Source: Hawksworthiomyces lignivorus (taxonomy: Eukaryota > Ascomycota > Sordariomycetes > Ophiostomatales > Ophiostomataceae). Taken from it: a stretch of DNA of 64,000 nucleotides. Positions 19,217 through 29,485 of the stretch are shown here, in pieces. The stretch's first letter is position 1; every line of letters starts with the position of its first letter. Where the stretch lies: positions 62,001-126,000 of the forward strand of contig NTMA01000089.1 of assembly GCA_002917075.1 (NCBI GenBank). Direction: 5' to 3'. Below the pieces are notes generated by a model. That model saw nothing but the letters and a program-made list of their open reading frames with translations, made no database searches and was not told the DNA's origin. Made by a program: the position numbers and the translations under genes.

Positions 19217-20917
19217 TATTCTCCTAGATATCCGGCCGGCTGCAAACTGCCTGTCGCGGTTCAGATTGCAATGAAACGACCGGGGTTGCGCAGTAGGAAA
19301 AAATCGGCGTCGAGGTCGTAGTCGAGACTCGTAGCCGAGAGTGACGAGGCGGCCACTCGGGACCAGGAATAACAAGAAGCGGCGAGGAGAAGTAATGATG
19401 GAAAATGGAAACCAAGTCTCTCTAGTTTCCGCTCTTGGTTTTTTTCCTCGTGGTAAAATTGCTGTGCCTCGGAAAGTCGTCGCGCGTCACGAGGATAGAA
19501 ACGCCTGATCACGTTTCAACCAAATCGTTCCTAAACAAAAAGGAAATCGTGCAAATAAGACAATATCGCAATAATCCAGAAACAAAAAAAAGTCTATCGC
19601 TCGTCGTTCGTCGCCGCAGTACCCGTTTGTCGCAATCGCCGTCGAAATGGGAAAAACGGTAGTTTTTAAGCACCCAGGCGATGAAGAGAGAAAGAAAGAA
19701 TGTGAAGTGGCGTTGTCGGATCTTGCGGAGTGTGGAACCTGAAGGAGCGATGTGGGGCGAGGAGAGGCAGAGACCCAGAGACGGAGACGCTTGGAGGCTT
19801 AGAGGCCCAGACTCAGATGAAAGGTGCAGCAAAAGAGGAACTTGAAGAATAGAGCTTGGCTTGTGAAAACTGGCTCCACAGGCTGCTGTTAGATGCTTCT
19901 TTGTTGCTTTATTCTTATTCCCCTTTCTGAGCGTGAAGATATTGTATGTTTTGAGACGCCCCAGAATCTGTGAATGGATAGAGAATGCGCAAAACAATGG
20001 ACGCGACTTCAAAGCAAACGAAAAGGCGGCGTGAGAATATGCAGGATGCATGCATCGAAAATAATAACAGAGAAGAGGAGTGGGTTGCCTGATGATCACA
20101 CCTATAAAGACGTTCCACGCACAAAAAGGCGATTTGCTATGCAATAATTCTCAATTTTTCTCTGGAACAGGTTGGCTCCTGACCATGCCCAGTGACTGAC
20201 CAGACTGACCAGCGGCAAGAAGAGGCCTCTTCTTACTCATAGCAACTTGGGTTGTTATCTGTCTGCGGGGTAGTCGAGATACGGGGGCGTTCAGCCCTCT
20301 TGGGAGGACCAAAACCCCAAGACTCAGCAGTTTCGCCTGACGCGACTACGAGGTATGTACACGTAGGTAAATGGGACCAAACGAGGCTCAGATTTTCGTC
20401 ATAAGTCTTGTAACCAATTGTTGCGATCACATTCCGCCGACGCTCCAGGCTGGCAACGCCTTAGCTCTTGGCTAGAAACGAGCGGCAGGCCTCTTTTCTC
20501 CGCTTCGCTCTTGGGTCTAAGAATCTCGCATGTGTCTTATTATGGAGTAGAGTCACGTTTGACCTTGCATTTCATTGCTTCGATTTACTCCGGAAGTCTA
20601 AACCGAGTGCTCTAATTTAATGGGAATCGTGCCCACCACTCCGGCAGATGGCGCTGCACGGCTTTCCCGAAACGAGGTTCATGAAACATCAGCGTCTTAC
20701 AGGGGGTATTGTGGGCTACTCGTGCTTTTTGGGTAGTCTAGCTCTCATCCAGCAATCTATCGCCAGAACGAAAATAAGAAAATGCAGGCGAACCGGAACG
20801 AAAAAAGAAATGGCTCAGAAAGTATGTATGTTAAATCGGATCCCACGAAATCGAGCAGATGCCTACGTTGCTCCGTGCTAGCCGCCTTATCAGGATGGAA
20901 GCTCAGGCTATTTCAGC
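19217..20917. other. Long intergenic region upstream of the protease gene
   Basis: This 1.7-kb spacer lies between two minus-strand genes and presumably holds the protease promoter and the downstream gene's 3' UTR. A 211-codon open frame on the minus strand (19509-20144) lacks an ATG near its start and any domain, so I do not count it. No RNA gene or repeat was recognised. Confidence 0.55.
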
Positions 20918-23012
20918 CTAGACTATCCGCAGTCGAGACCCCGCATTGTTTGCAAACACATCGTTAATGACAGGCGCTAAATTGACGCTCTTGAGCTTTG
21001 TGCTTAAGCATTGAATCTCGCGGTAAGCCGAGTTGAAGACATTGAGACAGTCTTTCCGGCTGTCCTCGAATTGCTGTGCAATCATGCGTTGTTCGCTGGC
21101 GTGCAATTCTTCAACTCGGGAAATAATTACAGCTCCGCGCTGGCAATACTCGTCCGCAACATCACTAATTGCTGCTTCTTTGGATTTGAGGAAACGAAGC
21201 ATTGTCTAGAAACCATGACTCACTGAATTAGCGGTATCCAATCCAACCCTTGATAGACATGTGGCATACCTTGCACACATAACTCATGATCTGGCCAGTC
21301 TCTTTGTAGGCATCAGTTTCGTCCAGCCAAATGTCTTTAGTCGATTCGTGCGCGATGTTAGTCTGCCCTGCTTGACTGTGTCTGCTAGTGGAACGGTGCG
21401 ATTCTCCGTCCTCAAAAAGATGCATCATTTGTTGTCCAATATCTTTCGACTTTGACTGCAGATAGCTTGATTTTTCTGTGGTATCATGGGAAAATTGGCC
21501 ATCTTGGTTCATGCGAGTCATTGAAAATTTTGGCTTTGAAGTTTCTAATGCTGTGCTTTGAAGAAGCCTAGCTGTAAACTGAGTGCGTTCCAAATTGTTC
21601 TTCTGGGAATCTTCAATGAAAGGGTCATAGCGAGACCCGGCCTCTGTCGCATTATTATTTCCTTTGTGAACTCTTGGTAGGATAGAATCCATATGCTGTT
21701 TCTCCTTCGCAACGTCCTGACGCGGTGCACGGCGTTGTTTTTTCTCACATCTTTCATTTCGCAGTGCCTCATTTTCTGTCGAATGGCGCTTATGACATTT
21801 TTTCATGTTCTCCGTGGAGGCTGTCTCGGGCTTGAACGACTCTCTATTTTTCTGAGGATTCTTTTTTGAATGCTTCTCGCTACTAACATGTCCCATGGTA
21901 GAAGGCACGGCAGAAGTAGTAGGAATGGCAGCTTGAAGGCCGCATCCTTGGATATCGAGGATATCAGAGTCTTCATCCTTAAGAGGTGGCTGAATATTAG
22001 TCACCTGAGATGCAGCGCACTGATTCACATCAGAGACAAAACTCATATCTGAACTATTGTCTTCTGAGCCACTGCATTCAATATCAGAGCTGATAATGAT
22101 TGAGACACGCTCACGGCGTGTAGAAAGTTTTTTCAGCTTGTTCGTCTCTGTGGTTGTCTTCTGTTGCATGTGGTGAGTACGAGCTACTTCCTTAGAAGGC
22201 TTCAAGACGGTCCTATTCTGCTTTTTTGCGGCTGGTTCAAGAGGACTTTTAAGACTGTTTAGTTTTTGTGGTGGTTTCTCTCTCGTCTCCAATACAGGGA
22301 CCTCAGGAAGATCAAGAAATGATCGTTTCGCAATCCTTTTCAGTTGCTTCGAACTCTTCTGTCGGCTGCTGCTTCTCATCTGCTTCACCGGTCTCAAAGG
22401 GCTGGTAGTTTTACCATTGACTGATTCAGATGAGGGTTGCTGAATATCGGTAGATGTCATGATACTTTGTGGTAGACGAGATGACATGGGCGAGATGGGT
22501 AAACTGTAGGGATCTGCGAGATTGTTACCCACAACCTTCATTCTACCCTGTGAAGTTATGCTTAGATCTGTCTCTTTTGTCTGTCCACATGGGTGGTGAT
22601 ATTCTACCTTTGTTTTCTTTAGCTCCAAAAGACTCGCTGGCGATTCATTTTGCGATGCTCCTTTCATCGACTTATTTAGCTTCACCCCCTTTTTGGGAGG
22701 AACAAACTCATAAGGCGAGGACATTATCAGATCGCCAAAGGAAGAAACAGACTCGGGCGTCCCAAGCGCCTTGGCGTTTCCAGTAGGACCAAGCTCTCCA
22801 CTAGCATCGCCATCTTTCCTATTCAGATTGGCCACCTTCTCAACAGGATGCTTCCATTCAATTTTCTTTGCAGTTGAGGGTTGTTTTTTCTTCCCCATAG
22901 GAGACAGAATCGGTGCTTTTTCGTCTTTGTCTGCAATTGAAAGTCCTGGAGAGCTGACATCTTTCCACATGGCCGATGCCATGAACTCCAGATCTTCGAC
23001 CGTAATATCCAT
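20918..23012 (-). CDS. Disordered protein with C-terminal coiled coil, unrecognised (one intron)
   Basis: Exons 21270-23012 and 20918-21205 are joined by a 64-nt intron (GTATGC to TTCTAG), giving 676 aa. The join reads YVCK-TMLRFLKSKEAAISDV and extends a helix across the splice site. Residues 1-580 are hydrophilic, Ser/Lys/Gln-rich and probably disordered, with basic clusters. A SUMO-interaction-like motif (VSIIISSD, 303-310) is followed by acidic residues. The last ~95 residues are a predicted coiled coil (EEAISDVADEY-like heptads from about 585 to 655). I cannot assign a family. A long disordered region ending in a coiled coil, plus a SIM-like motif, recalls meiotic axis proteins (Red1/SYCP2/ASY3 type) and some kinetochore proteins, but this is analogy. 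ATG 23012 is the first in frame. Confidence 0.7.
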
Positions 23013-23448
23013 TAGCAAGTGATCTTGTAGCCCTCGGCTCCTAACGTAACATCTAAATCAGCAGTGTTTACTCCGTAGATATGAACGCCAAGCCGCGTCA
23101 GGTCATCCGTGCAACTTTTTCCTTAATTTTAGGAGACGAAATCGAAAATAGAAAGAAAAGAAACACAATGAAGGTAACATAAACTCAGAGATGTAAATAC
23201 CAAATGGCAGCTGGCAACCAGAAAGACTAAATTTGGGGAAAGAGCGTCTGATATTCACAAAAAGCAAAAACTGGAAGGAGCATTGCCGCAGATGCGAAAC
23301 TTTCCAAAAATTACCAGAAAGAGCGAATAATTGTAGTGTCAGGTGTCTCGAGATCTAAATTGATTTCCAATAATTAGACCAGCTCTCTAAACTATGGTAA
23401 AATTACTCGTCCTCATATTTCTCTCCGTACGCAAGGGCTCGCAGTCTT
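23013..23448. other. Intergenic region between two minus-strand genes
   Basis: These 436 bases are A-rich on the + strand around 23130-23330. No gene, repeat or RNA was recognised. They probably hold the promoter of the coiled-coil gene. Confidence 0.55.
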
Positions 23449-24300
23449 TTACTTCCATGCTAACGTATTCGTTTGGACAGCCAAGTGCATTGAGTCGTCC
23501 GTGTCTGCCCACTTTTCTACCGCTTGCAGAGTCTCCTGGATCTCGGCAGCCGATATACCCGCATCCAGCCAGCTCTGGTGGACTGGGTCTCCCTGAGCCA
23601 GCTGGCCCTTCGCCCTCCACTTCAGCCATTGAATCGTTTCTTTGCCATAAAACACAGTAGAACTAGCAGAGACCTGCAATTTTCCCGCGTCCGGGTCGAA
23701 CCCAACGCTTCGCAACACCGTGGGGATAGTCGCACCCCTATTTTCCAAGTCGTCTGGCACGCCCTTGCGAACGACACGGTTCGCATTCCCTGTCCAGAGA
23801 CGGTCGAGGTCAAAACGCCGAGGGTAGAAGCGGCTCTCGACACCGCATACAATAGCCACGATACCTCCCGGCTTCAATACTCGGCGTATCTCCGCCGCAG
23901 CTTTCTTGGGAAGGTCGGGCGGCGGCAGGTGCGGAAACAGTTGGCAGGAGAACACAATATCAAAAGTCTCATCTGGGAACGGAAGGCGGTCGAGGACGTC
24001 GCCCTGCTGGAATATAACAGACCCAGAGCCTTCCGTAGGCACCTTGGCCTCAGCTGCCAAAGCTTTGGCCTTCTCGATGACTGAGTGCGAAATATCGACT
24101 CCAACTACGGCACCGTCGCTAACATATTTAGCAAATCCGGTAGTGATTGTGCCGGGGCCACAGCCAACGTCGAGAATGTAATCTGTCTTTTTGATATGGG
24201 GAAGCAAGAAAGCAGCCTCTGAGTCAGATCGGCGCTGCACTTGCGTGGCAAGGGTGTAGTCAGAATGACCCTGCTTGTAGACTGTGTTTTGTTGGGCCAT
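23449..24300 (-). CDS. Class I SAM-dependent methyltransferase
   Basis: One exon encodes 283 aa from ATG 24300; no ATG exists further upstream in this frame. The Rossmann motifs are clear: motif I LDVGCGPGT (about 43-51), acidic motif II VVGVDIS (Asp69), the QGDVLDRLPF motif III region, and RRVLKPGGIV after it. This layout matches the UbiE/COQ5-like small-molecule methyltransferases that act on quinones, sterols or secondary metabolites. No targeting signal is evident. The gene lies 676 bases from a polyketide-type hydrolase on the same strand and near a Zn2Cys6 factor. It could therefore tailor a secondary metabolite, though no synthase gene is in the window. The substrate is unknown. Confidence 0.85.
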   Translation of the reverse strand: MAQQNTVYKQGHSDYTLATQVQRRSDSEAAFLLPHIKKTDYILDVGCGPGTITTGFAKYVSDGAVVGVDISHSVIEKAKALAAEAKVPTEGSGSVIFQQGDVLDRLPFPDETFDIVFSCQLFPHLPPPDLPKKAAAEIRRVLKPGGIVAIVCGVESRFYPRRFDLDRLWTGNANRVVRKGVPDDLENRGATIPTVLRSVGFDPDAGKLQVSASSTVFYGKETIQWLKWRAKGQLAQGDPVHQSWLDAGISAAEIQETLQAVEKWADTDDSMHLAVQTNTLAWK

Positions 24301-24976
24301 TTCGAGTGTGTATGAAACCTCGTTCTGTAAATTCAATGCGGAGCTCCTAAGTGATTTTTTTGATCTTAAGTGAATGGGATATTCTGGTGTATCTGGTTTA
24401 TTCTCGACTTGTTTTTTTCATCGACGAGGTGTCTTGGTCATATTTATACTTGACAGGCAACTCAACTATGGCACAGAGATCCGACTCAATCCCGGAACAC
24501 CGACCTCTTTGCAAGCGTTCAAATTCTATTACAATCACTTTCAAATGAGAATCAACAATACAAGAATTGACACTAGAAGTACCATCTATTCCGGAGATAG
24601 ACTTAATTCCACAACGTTACCCCGATTCTGATGTTTCGGGTCTCTGTTCATAGGACTGTCTAGGACTGTTCGTGAGCTTGAAGCCTGAAACAAGCCTCGC
24701 ATAATCTCGTTTATTTCCTATTTTGGTCAAGCGAGTTTTCCATTTTAATTGCCCGTCTAATACTCCGTACGCCGGAATCTGTCAGAACTCAAAGAAACTT
24801 TTATCGCTTTGACTACATATGTAGTTCTTTATTTATTTATTTTCGAAAGACGTCCATACGCCGGAATTATCATTTTATTTATCATGTTTCTGAAGAAAAG
24901 AAAAAAAAGAAAAAAGAAATACATCACATAAATTTCTACCACAAAAGCGCAATTCTGAAGGCCTACAATTTCTTTA
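24301..24976. other. Intergenic region upstream of the methyltransferase
   Basis: A/T-rich 676-base spacer. The 11-mer tacgccggaat occurs twice, at 24768-24778 and 24857-24867, in the same orientation; it may be a factor site or chance. No gene was seen. Confidence 0.5.
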
Positions 24977-26290
24977 TTAAGAAGCATGAGGCTGGTGAGA
25001 CGAGTGGGGTTGAGAAGAAGAATGTGGCTGATGAGAAGAATGAGCCTGAGGAGGAGAAGATTGGACCTGCCCTGAAGAACCAGCGATCTTGTCAAACCAC
25101 TCAAAGAGCTCTCCATTCACCTTGGACATACCGCCCACATGGCAGTGGTTGCTGGCGCCATCCTCGGCCGTCAGCTTCCGATACGTGGCAAGGCTGCCCA
25201 GGGCGTCCCGCAGCTGCTCGGGCTGGCCTTCAAAGAATAAGTCATCAGCGCCGCAGCCAACCCACACTGGGCAGCGCACCTGGTGCACGATATTCTTGAG
25301 CGTCATGGGCCGGGTCTTTTCCATGAACTCGGATGGCGTCTTGACGTTGAAGCTCCATATGCCCTGCTCGACGCCCCAGCGCAGCACGGTCGGCGTTGTG
25401 CCCTCGGCCATCTGGTCGAGGAACTGCTGGTCGATCGCCGCAAAGTGCTCGGGACCCCAAATTGCCTGCACCTGCGGCGGAATCTTGTTCATGTATGCCT
25501 GGAACACGTCAAAGACGCCATCGACGGCCAGGACGCCTGCCAGACGGTGCTCGAAGGCGGCGGCGCGCATGGCTAGCCAGCCACCCATGGAGTAGCCCAG
25601 CAGTGCTATGCGCTTGCTGTCGACTTCGGGGCGCGCAAGCAGATAGTCGACCACCGGAGTGACGACCTTCTCCCACTCCGTGATGAAGCCCAGGCCCTGG
25701 TCGCGCCGCACCGTCGGCTGGCCGGGGCCTTCATACGTGATGACATTGTAGCCCCGCTCCAGAGCGGCAAACCCTGACACGTGGAGCATCTCCTCTTGGG
25801 CACCATCGTACCCATTGCCAAGGATTATTGTCGGCTTGGGGCTGCCAGCTGTTGCTCCCTGTGCCCTGAAAAAGATGCAGGGAATGGAAAAGGAGCCGTC
25901 GGTAGCACGGAGAGTAACACGCTCAGCAGGGATGGGTAGCAGGGCAATGGCCTTATTAAAGGCAGCGGTCTGCTTGTCCCACAGGTCTTTGACACGAGGG
26001 TCGGCAGCCTTTCCGTGCAGGTAGAAGTCGGCAGCGCGGAAATAGGTGGAAGCACGGAAATAAGTATCACGTGCGGTGACGGGATACTTGGTAGCGTCAA
26101 CGGCTTCGGCTTGCTTGTAGACCCGGGCAGCTAGGACGTCGAAGGCAGCAGAGAAACTCTCTATATCACCAGCAGTGATGGCGCCAGATGCTTCAAGGAC
26201 TTCACCGACGTCAGAGCCATAGTATCTGGCGTGGCTAAGCGTCCGTAGAAGCTCGTAATGGAAAGATTCATCCTGGCTAAGTTGCAGCAT
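24977..26290 (-). CDS. Alpha/beta hydrolase, Ayg1/FrsA-like, with His/Ser-rich tail
   Basis: One exon encodes 437 aa from ATG 26290; frames upstream of it give an implausible hydrophobic leader. The helical N-terminal half (about 1-125) followed by the hydrolase fold matches the DUF1100/Ayg1 group, which includes the polyketide-shortening hydrolase of Aspergillus melanin synthesis and 2,6-dihydropseudooxynicotine hydrolase. The catalytic triad is Ser234 in GYSMGG, Asp349 or Asp350 in GADDLFF, and His384 in NHCHVGG. The oxyanion region is ILGNGYDG. The last ~27 residues are a repetitive Ser/His/Pro/Gln tail (QPHSS-like units) beyond the family C-terminus. It neighbours a methyltransferase and is divergent from a Zn2Cys6 factor. 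C-C bond hydrolysis of a ketone substrate is inferred from the family. Confidence 0.85.
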   Translation of the reverse strand: MLQLSQDESFHYELLRTLSHARYYGSDVGEVLEASGAITAGDIESFSAAFDVLAARVYKQAEAVDATKYPVTARDTYFRASTYFRAADFYLHGKAADPRVKDLWDKQTAAFNKAIALLPIPAERVTLRATDGSFSIPCIFFRAQGATAGSPKPTIILGNGYDGAQEEMLHVSGFAALERGYNVITYEGPGQPTVRRDQGLGFITEWEKVVTPVVDYLLARPEVDSKRIALLGYSMGGWLAMRAAAFEHRLAGVLAVDGVFDVFQAYMNKIPPQVQAIWGPEHFAAIDQQFLDQMAEGTTPTVLRWGVEQGIWSFNVKTPSEFMEKTRPMTLKNIVHQVRCPVWVGCGADDLFFEGQPEQLRDALGSLATYRKLTAEDGASNHCHVGGMSKVNGELFEWFDKIAGSSGQVQSSPPQAHSSHQPHSSSQPHSSHQPHAS

Positions 26291-27125
26291 GGTGAACTTT
26301 GTTTGCAAGTAGAGAAGTGGAAGGTTGAATTGCGAGTAAAGAAGTAAAGACAAAGTGGCAAGATCGTTGAAATTTGATATTGTGTAAGTAAGAATGTCGT
26401 TTAATATGAGAGATGGAAATATTTGTGAGTTTTGAATTATCATGGTCACCAAGTAGCGTATTTATATGTGTGAGCAAGACCACATCTTCAATTTTCAGGC
26501 CAGGTTCATTAATACAATGAAGCTGTGTATTACGAGGTACGGAAAGTTTCATTATGCCAACGGATAAAAAAAAAGAGTTATCGTAAAAACTCAAGTTAAC
26601 AGACGAACTTCACCGGCTTGTTACAAAATTCTAAGAAGGGAATGTAGTCGATCAGTGCTCTCCTGATAATATCGAGACTGCTTCCTCACAGTTTTTCATG
26701 ATGATCACAGCAATGGACCCACCAGATTCCAGAGCTGGTCCGAGCGCCTTCCAGTTCTGTTTAAGTGCAAAATCATCTCCAGATGGATGTTGCGTACACA
26801 GAGAAGCGTCAGCCACTTAGCTACCCGAAGGATGCGTTGCTGCTCGGTCTTAAAATCGAGAAGATGATTGGAATCCTTGCCTTACAAGGCTCGTTATTTA
26901 CAGTGGCACTTCGGCGCCTCTGATGTCAGAAAATGGAGACCGTTGGAACAGAACAGGAGATGGACCCACAGTGACCCTAAGCTGGTCCGAGCGTCTTCCT
27001 CTTTGGGAATCTATGTCAGCTCTCCACTTTTCATGTCGCCCCAAAGTTTCCAAGAACAAGCGCATTCGTACTCCGTTTGTCGTCCTCCGTACTCGTTTCC
27101 AACCAACCTCTTGGCCCTATGGCTG
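26291..27125. other. Divergent promoter with a repeated, possibly relic segment
   Basis: This 835-base spacer separates the hydrolase and the divergent Zn2Cys6 gene. Segments 26713-26752 and 26960-26999 align without gaps at 31 of 40 bases, same orientation. On the minus strand, 26640-26810 stays open with protein-like content ending IMKNCEEAVSILSGEH and a stop. The second segment has an in-frame stop. They may be decayed copies of an unidentified gene piece. Confidence 0.45.
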
Positions 27126-28767
27126 ATGGATGGCTCTGTACGATCTCGAGCATGCCGCAACTGCATAGTCGGTCGAAATGAAGTGCGCCCAAATGAAACC
27201 CTTTGCTTCGACTCTGTTTTATGTGCACCCTTTGGACGCTCCGTCGGGCTAACCCCTGAGTCTTTGGCTTGTAGTGCGATTTCGCTAAGCCCATCTGCGG
27301 GCCATGCCGACTTGCTGGTCGCTCCTGTGTGGGCTATCAACGTAAAGTTGTGTTTAAGAATACGACAACAAAATCGGTTGCAGCCACAGTGGCGCAGTCT
27401 GCGAACAGAAAGAAGCATGGCGCGGTAGTGGCTTTCGCAGCTGGCGCGTCAGCTGTCACGCAGTCGTGGCCTTCCAGATCCCTCGACTCCTCCGCCGACC
27501 AGGAGAGATATGTTGGATTTTTCTGGAATGCATATCTACCCAGCGGAGAGGCGTTTTCAGAAAAAGCTAGCCAGTACACTACATCTGATTGGACGAACAT
27601 TGCACAGAGCCTCTGCCTGGACGATGGTGATGGCGGCCCGGGCGTGCTCAAATTAGCCATAGTTGCAAATAGCCTACGAATGCTCGGCAGCCAGCATGGC
27701 GAGGTCCGCATGATGAAAGAAGGACAACAAGTCTACGGCCAGGCGCTCTTAAAAATGAGACACTCTTTACAGAGGAGTACTGAGGGCAAAAAGGTGAACC
27801 TTATTATTGCCTCTCGTCTCCTTACGCTGTTTACTATCTTGTTTGGGGCGGACGAGGGTGACAAGATAGCGCAGACCCAAGCATGGGCTGCACTCAATGC
27901 AGGAGAAGCGGCCCTCATCCTCTCGAGCAGGCCGGAGGCGTACCAGCGAGGCATCGCGCACCAGGCGTTTGTTGATTCTCGTTTGCACATGGTCAGTCGT
28001 AGTATTAAGTCTCTACGAATTCCATCGAATCTCTGTGAGAATATTTTCCTGAGAAAGGGTATTAACCTACGCATGTTGATATGCAGCTTCTCCCAGCCGT
28101 CATCTCCAGGTCTCCTTCGGTGTTGAGCCAGGCCGATTGGATGACATTACCGTGGTCCATCGAAGCCAAAACACCCATGGATCGTCTCGTCGATTTTGTA
28201 GCACAGATGCCACAGCTTATGGAGGGCCTAATCCAGCTGATCTCGAATCAAGATGCTTCGAATCCTATGCGTGAAGAGCTCGAGCTTCTGCAGATAAAAT
28301 GCAGAGCATTTATTGGAGAACTCTCTTCATGGTTTCAAGAAATGGTGCCTGACCTAGCCATAGATGAGCTGCTGAATAGTGGAACTACGATGCCACTGCC
28401 TCCATCACCCTTGCTTCTGGCAAAAGCACATACTCTTATAGTTTTCTGGGCGGTCTGCTTGCTTGCCCGCGGCACTCTCCTGGCCGTGCTGCCGGAAAGT
28501 GACATACCCCCACGACTCATTAACATCCATGCACTGCGCTACAATATGCTAAAGGTACTCTCATCAGTCTTTTTCAGGCCGCAGTCCGGGTGGTTTGGGG
28601 TCAACGTTGCCCTCTTCCCCCTACGAGCCGTCTTAGAAACGCTAGAAGAGTTTCCATTTTCTCCTCGCGAAATTACGCTCTTGTCTGGATTATTGAATCA
28701 GTATAAAGGGAGGGAAATTTCTGGGTTTCTGGCGAGCATGGATGCATTTATCTCGAGACTACACTAA
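27126..28767 (+). CDS. Zn2Cys6 transcription factor (two introns)
   Basis: Exons 27126-27182, 27275-27991 and 28087-28767 encode 484 aa. Intron 1 (GTGCGC to TTGTAG, branch GCTAAC) joins CRNCIVGRNE to CDFAKPICGPCRLAGRSC. This rebuilds a perfect cluster: Cys10, 13, 20, 27, 30 and 37 with spacing 2-6-6-2-6. The following VGYQRKVVFKN is typical of factors with the Fungal_trans_2 (DUF3468) domain, and the remaining 430 residues fit that domain: FFWNAYLPSG, then a long helical region. Intron 2 joins DSRLHM to LLPAVISRS. Unspliced, the DNA-binding domain would look destroyed, so the gene is easily missed. It is divergent from the Ayg1-like hydrolase and is its likely local regulator. Nuclear location is inferred. 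Confidence 0.85.
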
Positions 28768-29485
28768 TTCAGATGGAAAGCGCAGTGATTGGTCTTTACG
28801 TCGGTGCCAGCTGGGTGCAAATGTTCTTCGCAGCACGCCATGTGCCGTATTTTATGTCATTGGGCTGGTGCACCCTTTTGGTATAGCTTTGACAAAGAGA
28901 AACGCGGTACACAAGCAGAGGGGCACAATTGCATATGCTCTCCAGAGCATAGTGTGCATGAGTTGTGTGAGCCATTTGCGGGCCGTCTGAAGTCGCTGCG
29001 TATTTAGCAAGGAGCTGTCTTCTCTGGGGGGCATTGGTCGCCTAGCTAGACCCAAAGTGGAAACGACCTCACTGCATTGGCGCCTATGGCGTGATTGACT
29101 AAATGGAACGCACGCAATTAAACCCCCAGATTTTATGCCCGTCTCTTGCGCCGTTTCTCTGCTTTTCCACGCCTTGCTGACCCATCCCGAAAAATTCAAT
29201 GGCTGGATCAGGCCGAAGAGAGGAGAACGAAGACCTTGGCGACGGGTTCCAGAGAAGAGAAAGCGGGAAGAAAGTGGAATCTCGTAGATTGATTTCCCTT
29301 TTAAAGAAATTTTTAAAGCGGCTGTTTTGTAAACTCTACCTCGTTTTCTGCGCTCAACGGCTGTCTGCAGGCTTTGTTTCTTTTTTCTTTTTCTGGAGCT
29401 TTTGTGTTTGATCTTGGTGCTGTCTACCTCCCTCGCTTCCTAGTCCAGACCTGTTGCTATTTGTAGATCGTTTGCATTTTACACA
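28768..29485. other. Intergenic region upstream of the BTB gene
   Basis: About 720 bases between two plus-strand genes. The last ~100 bases are pyrimidine-rich, as in many fungal 5' leaders. Short frames on both strands have no motif. Confidence 0.55.

Noticed and set aside
19509..20144. 211-codon minus-strand frame in the long spacer
   Set aside because: It lacks an ATG near its start, has no motif, and its composition looks like untranslated DNA.
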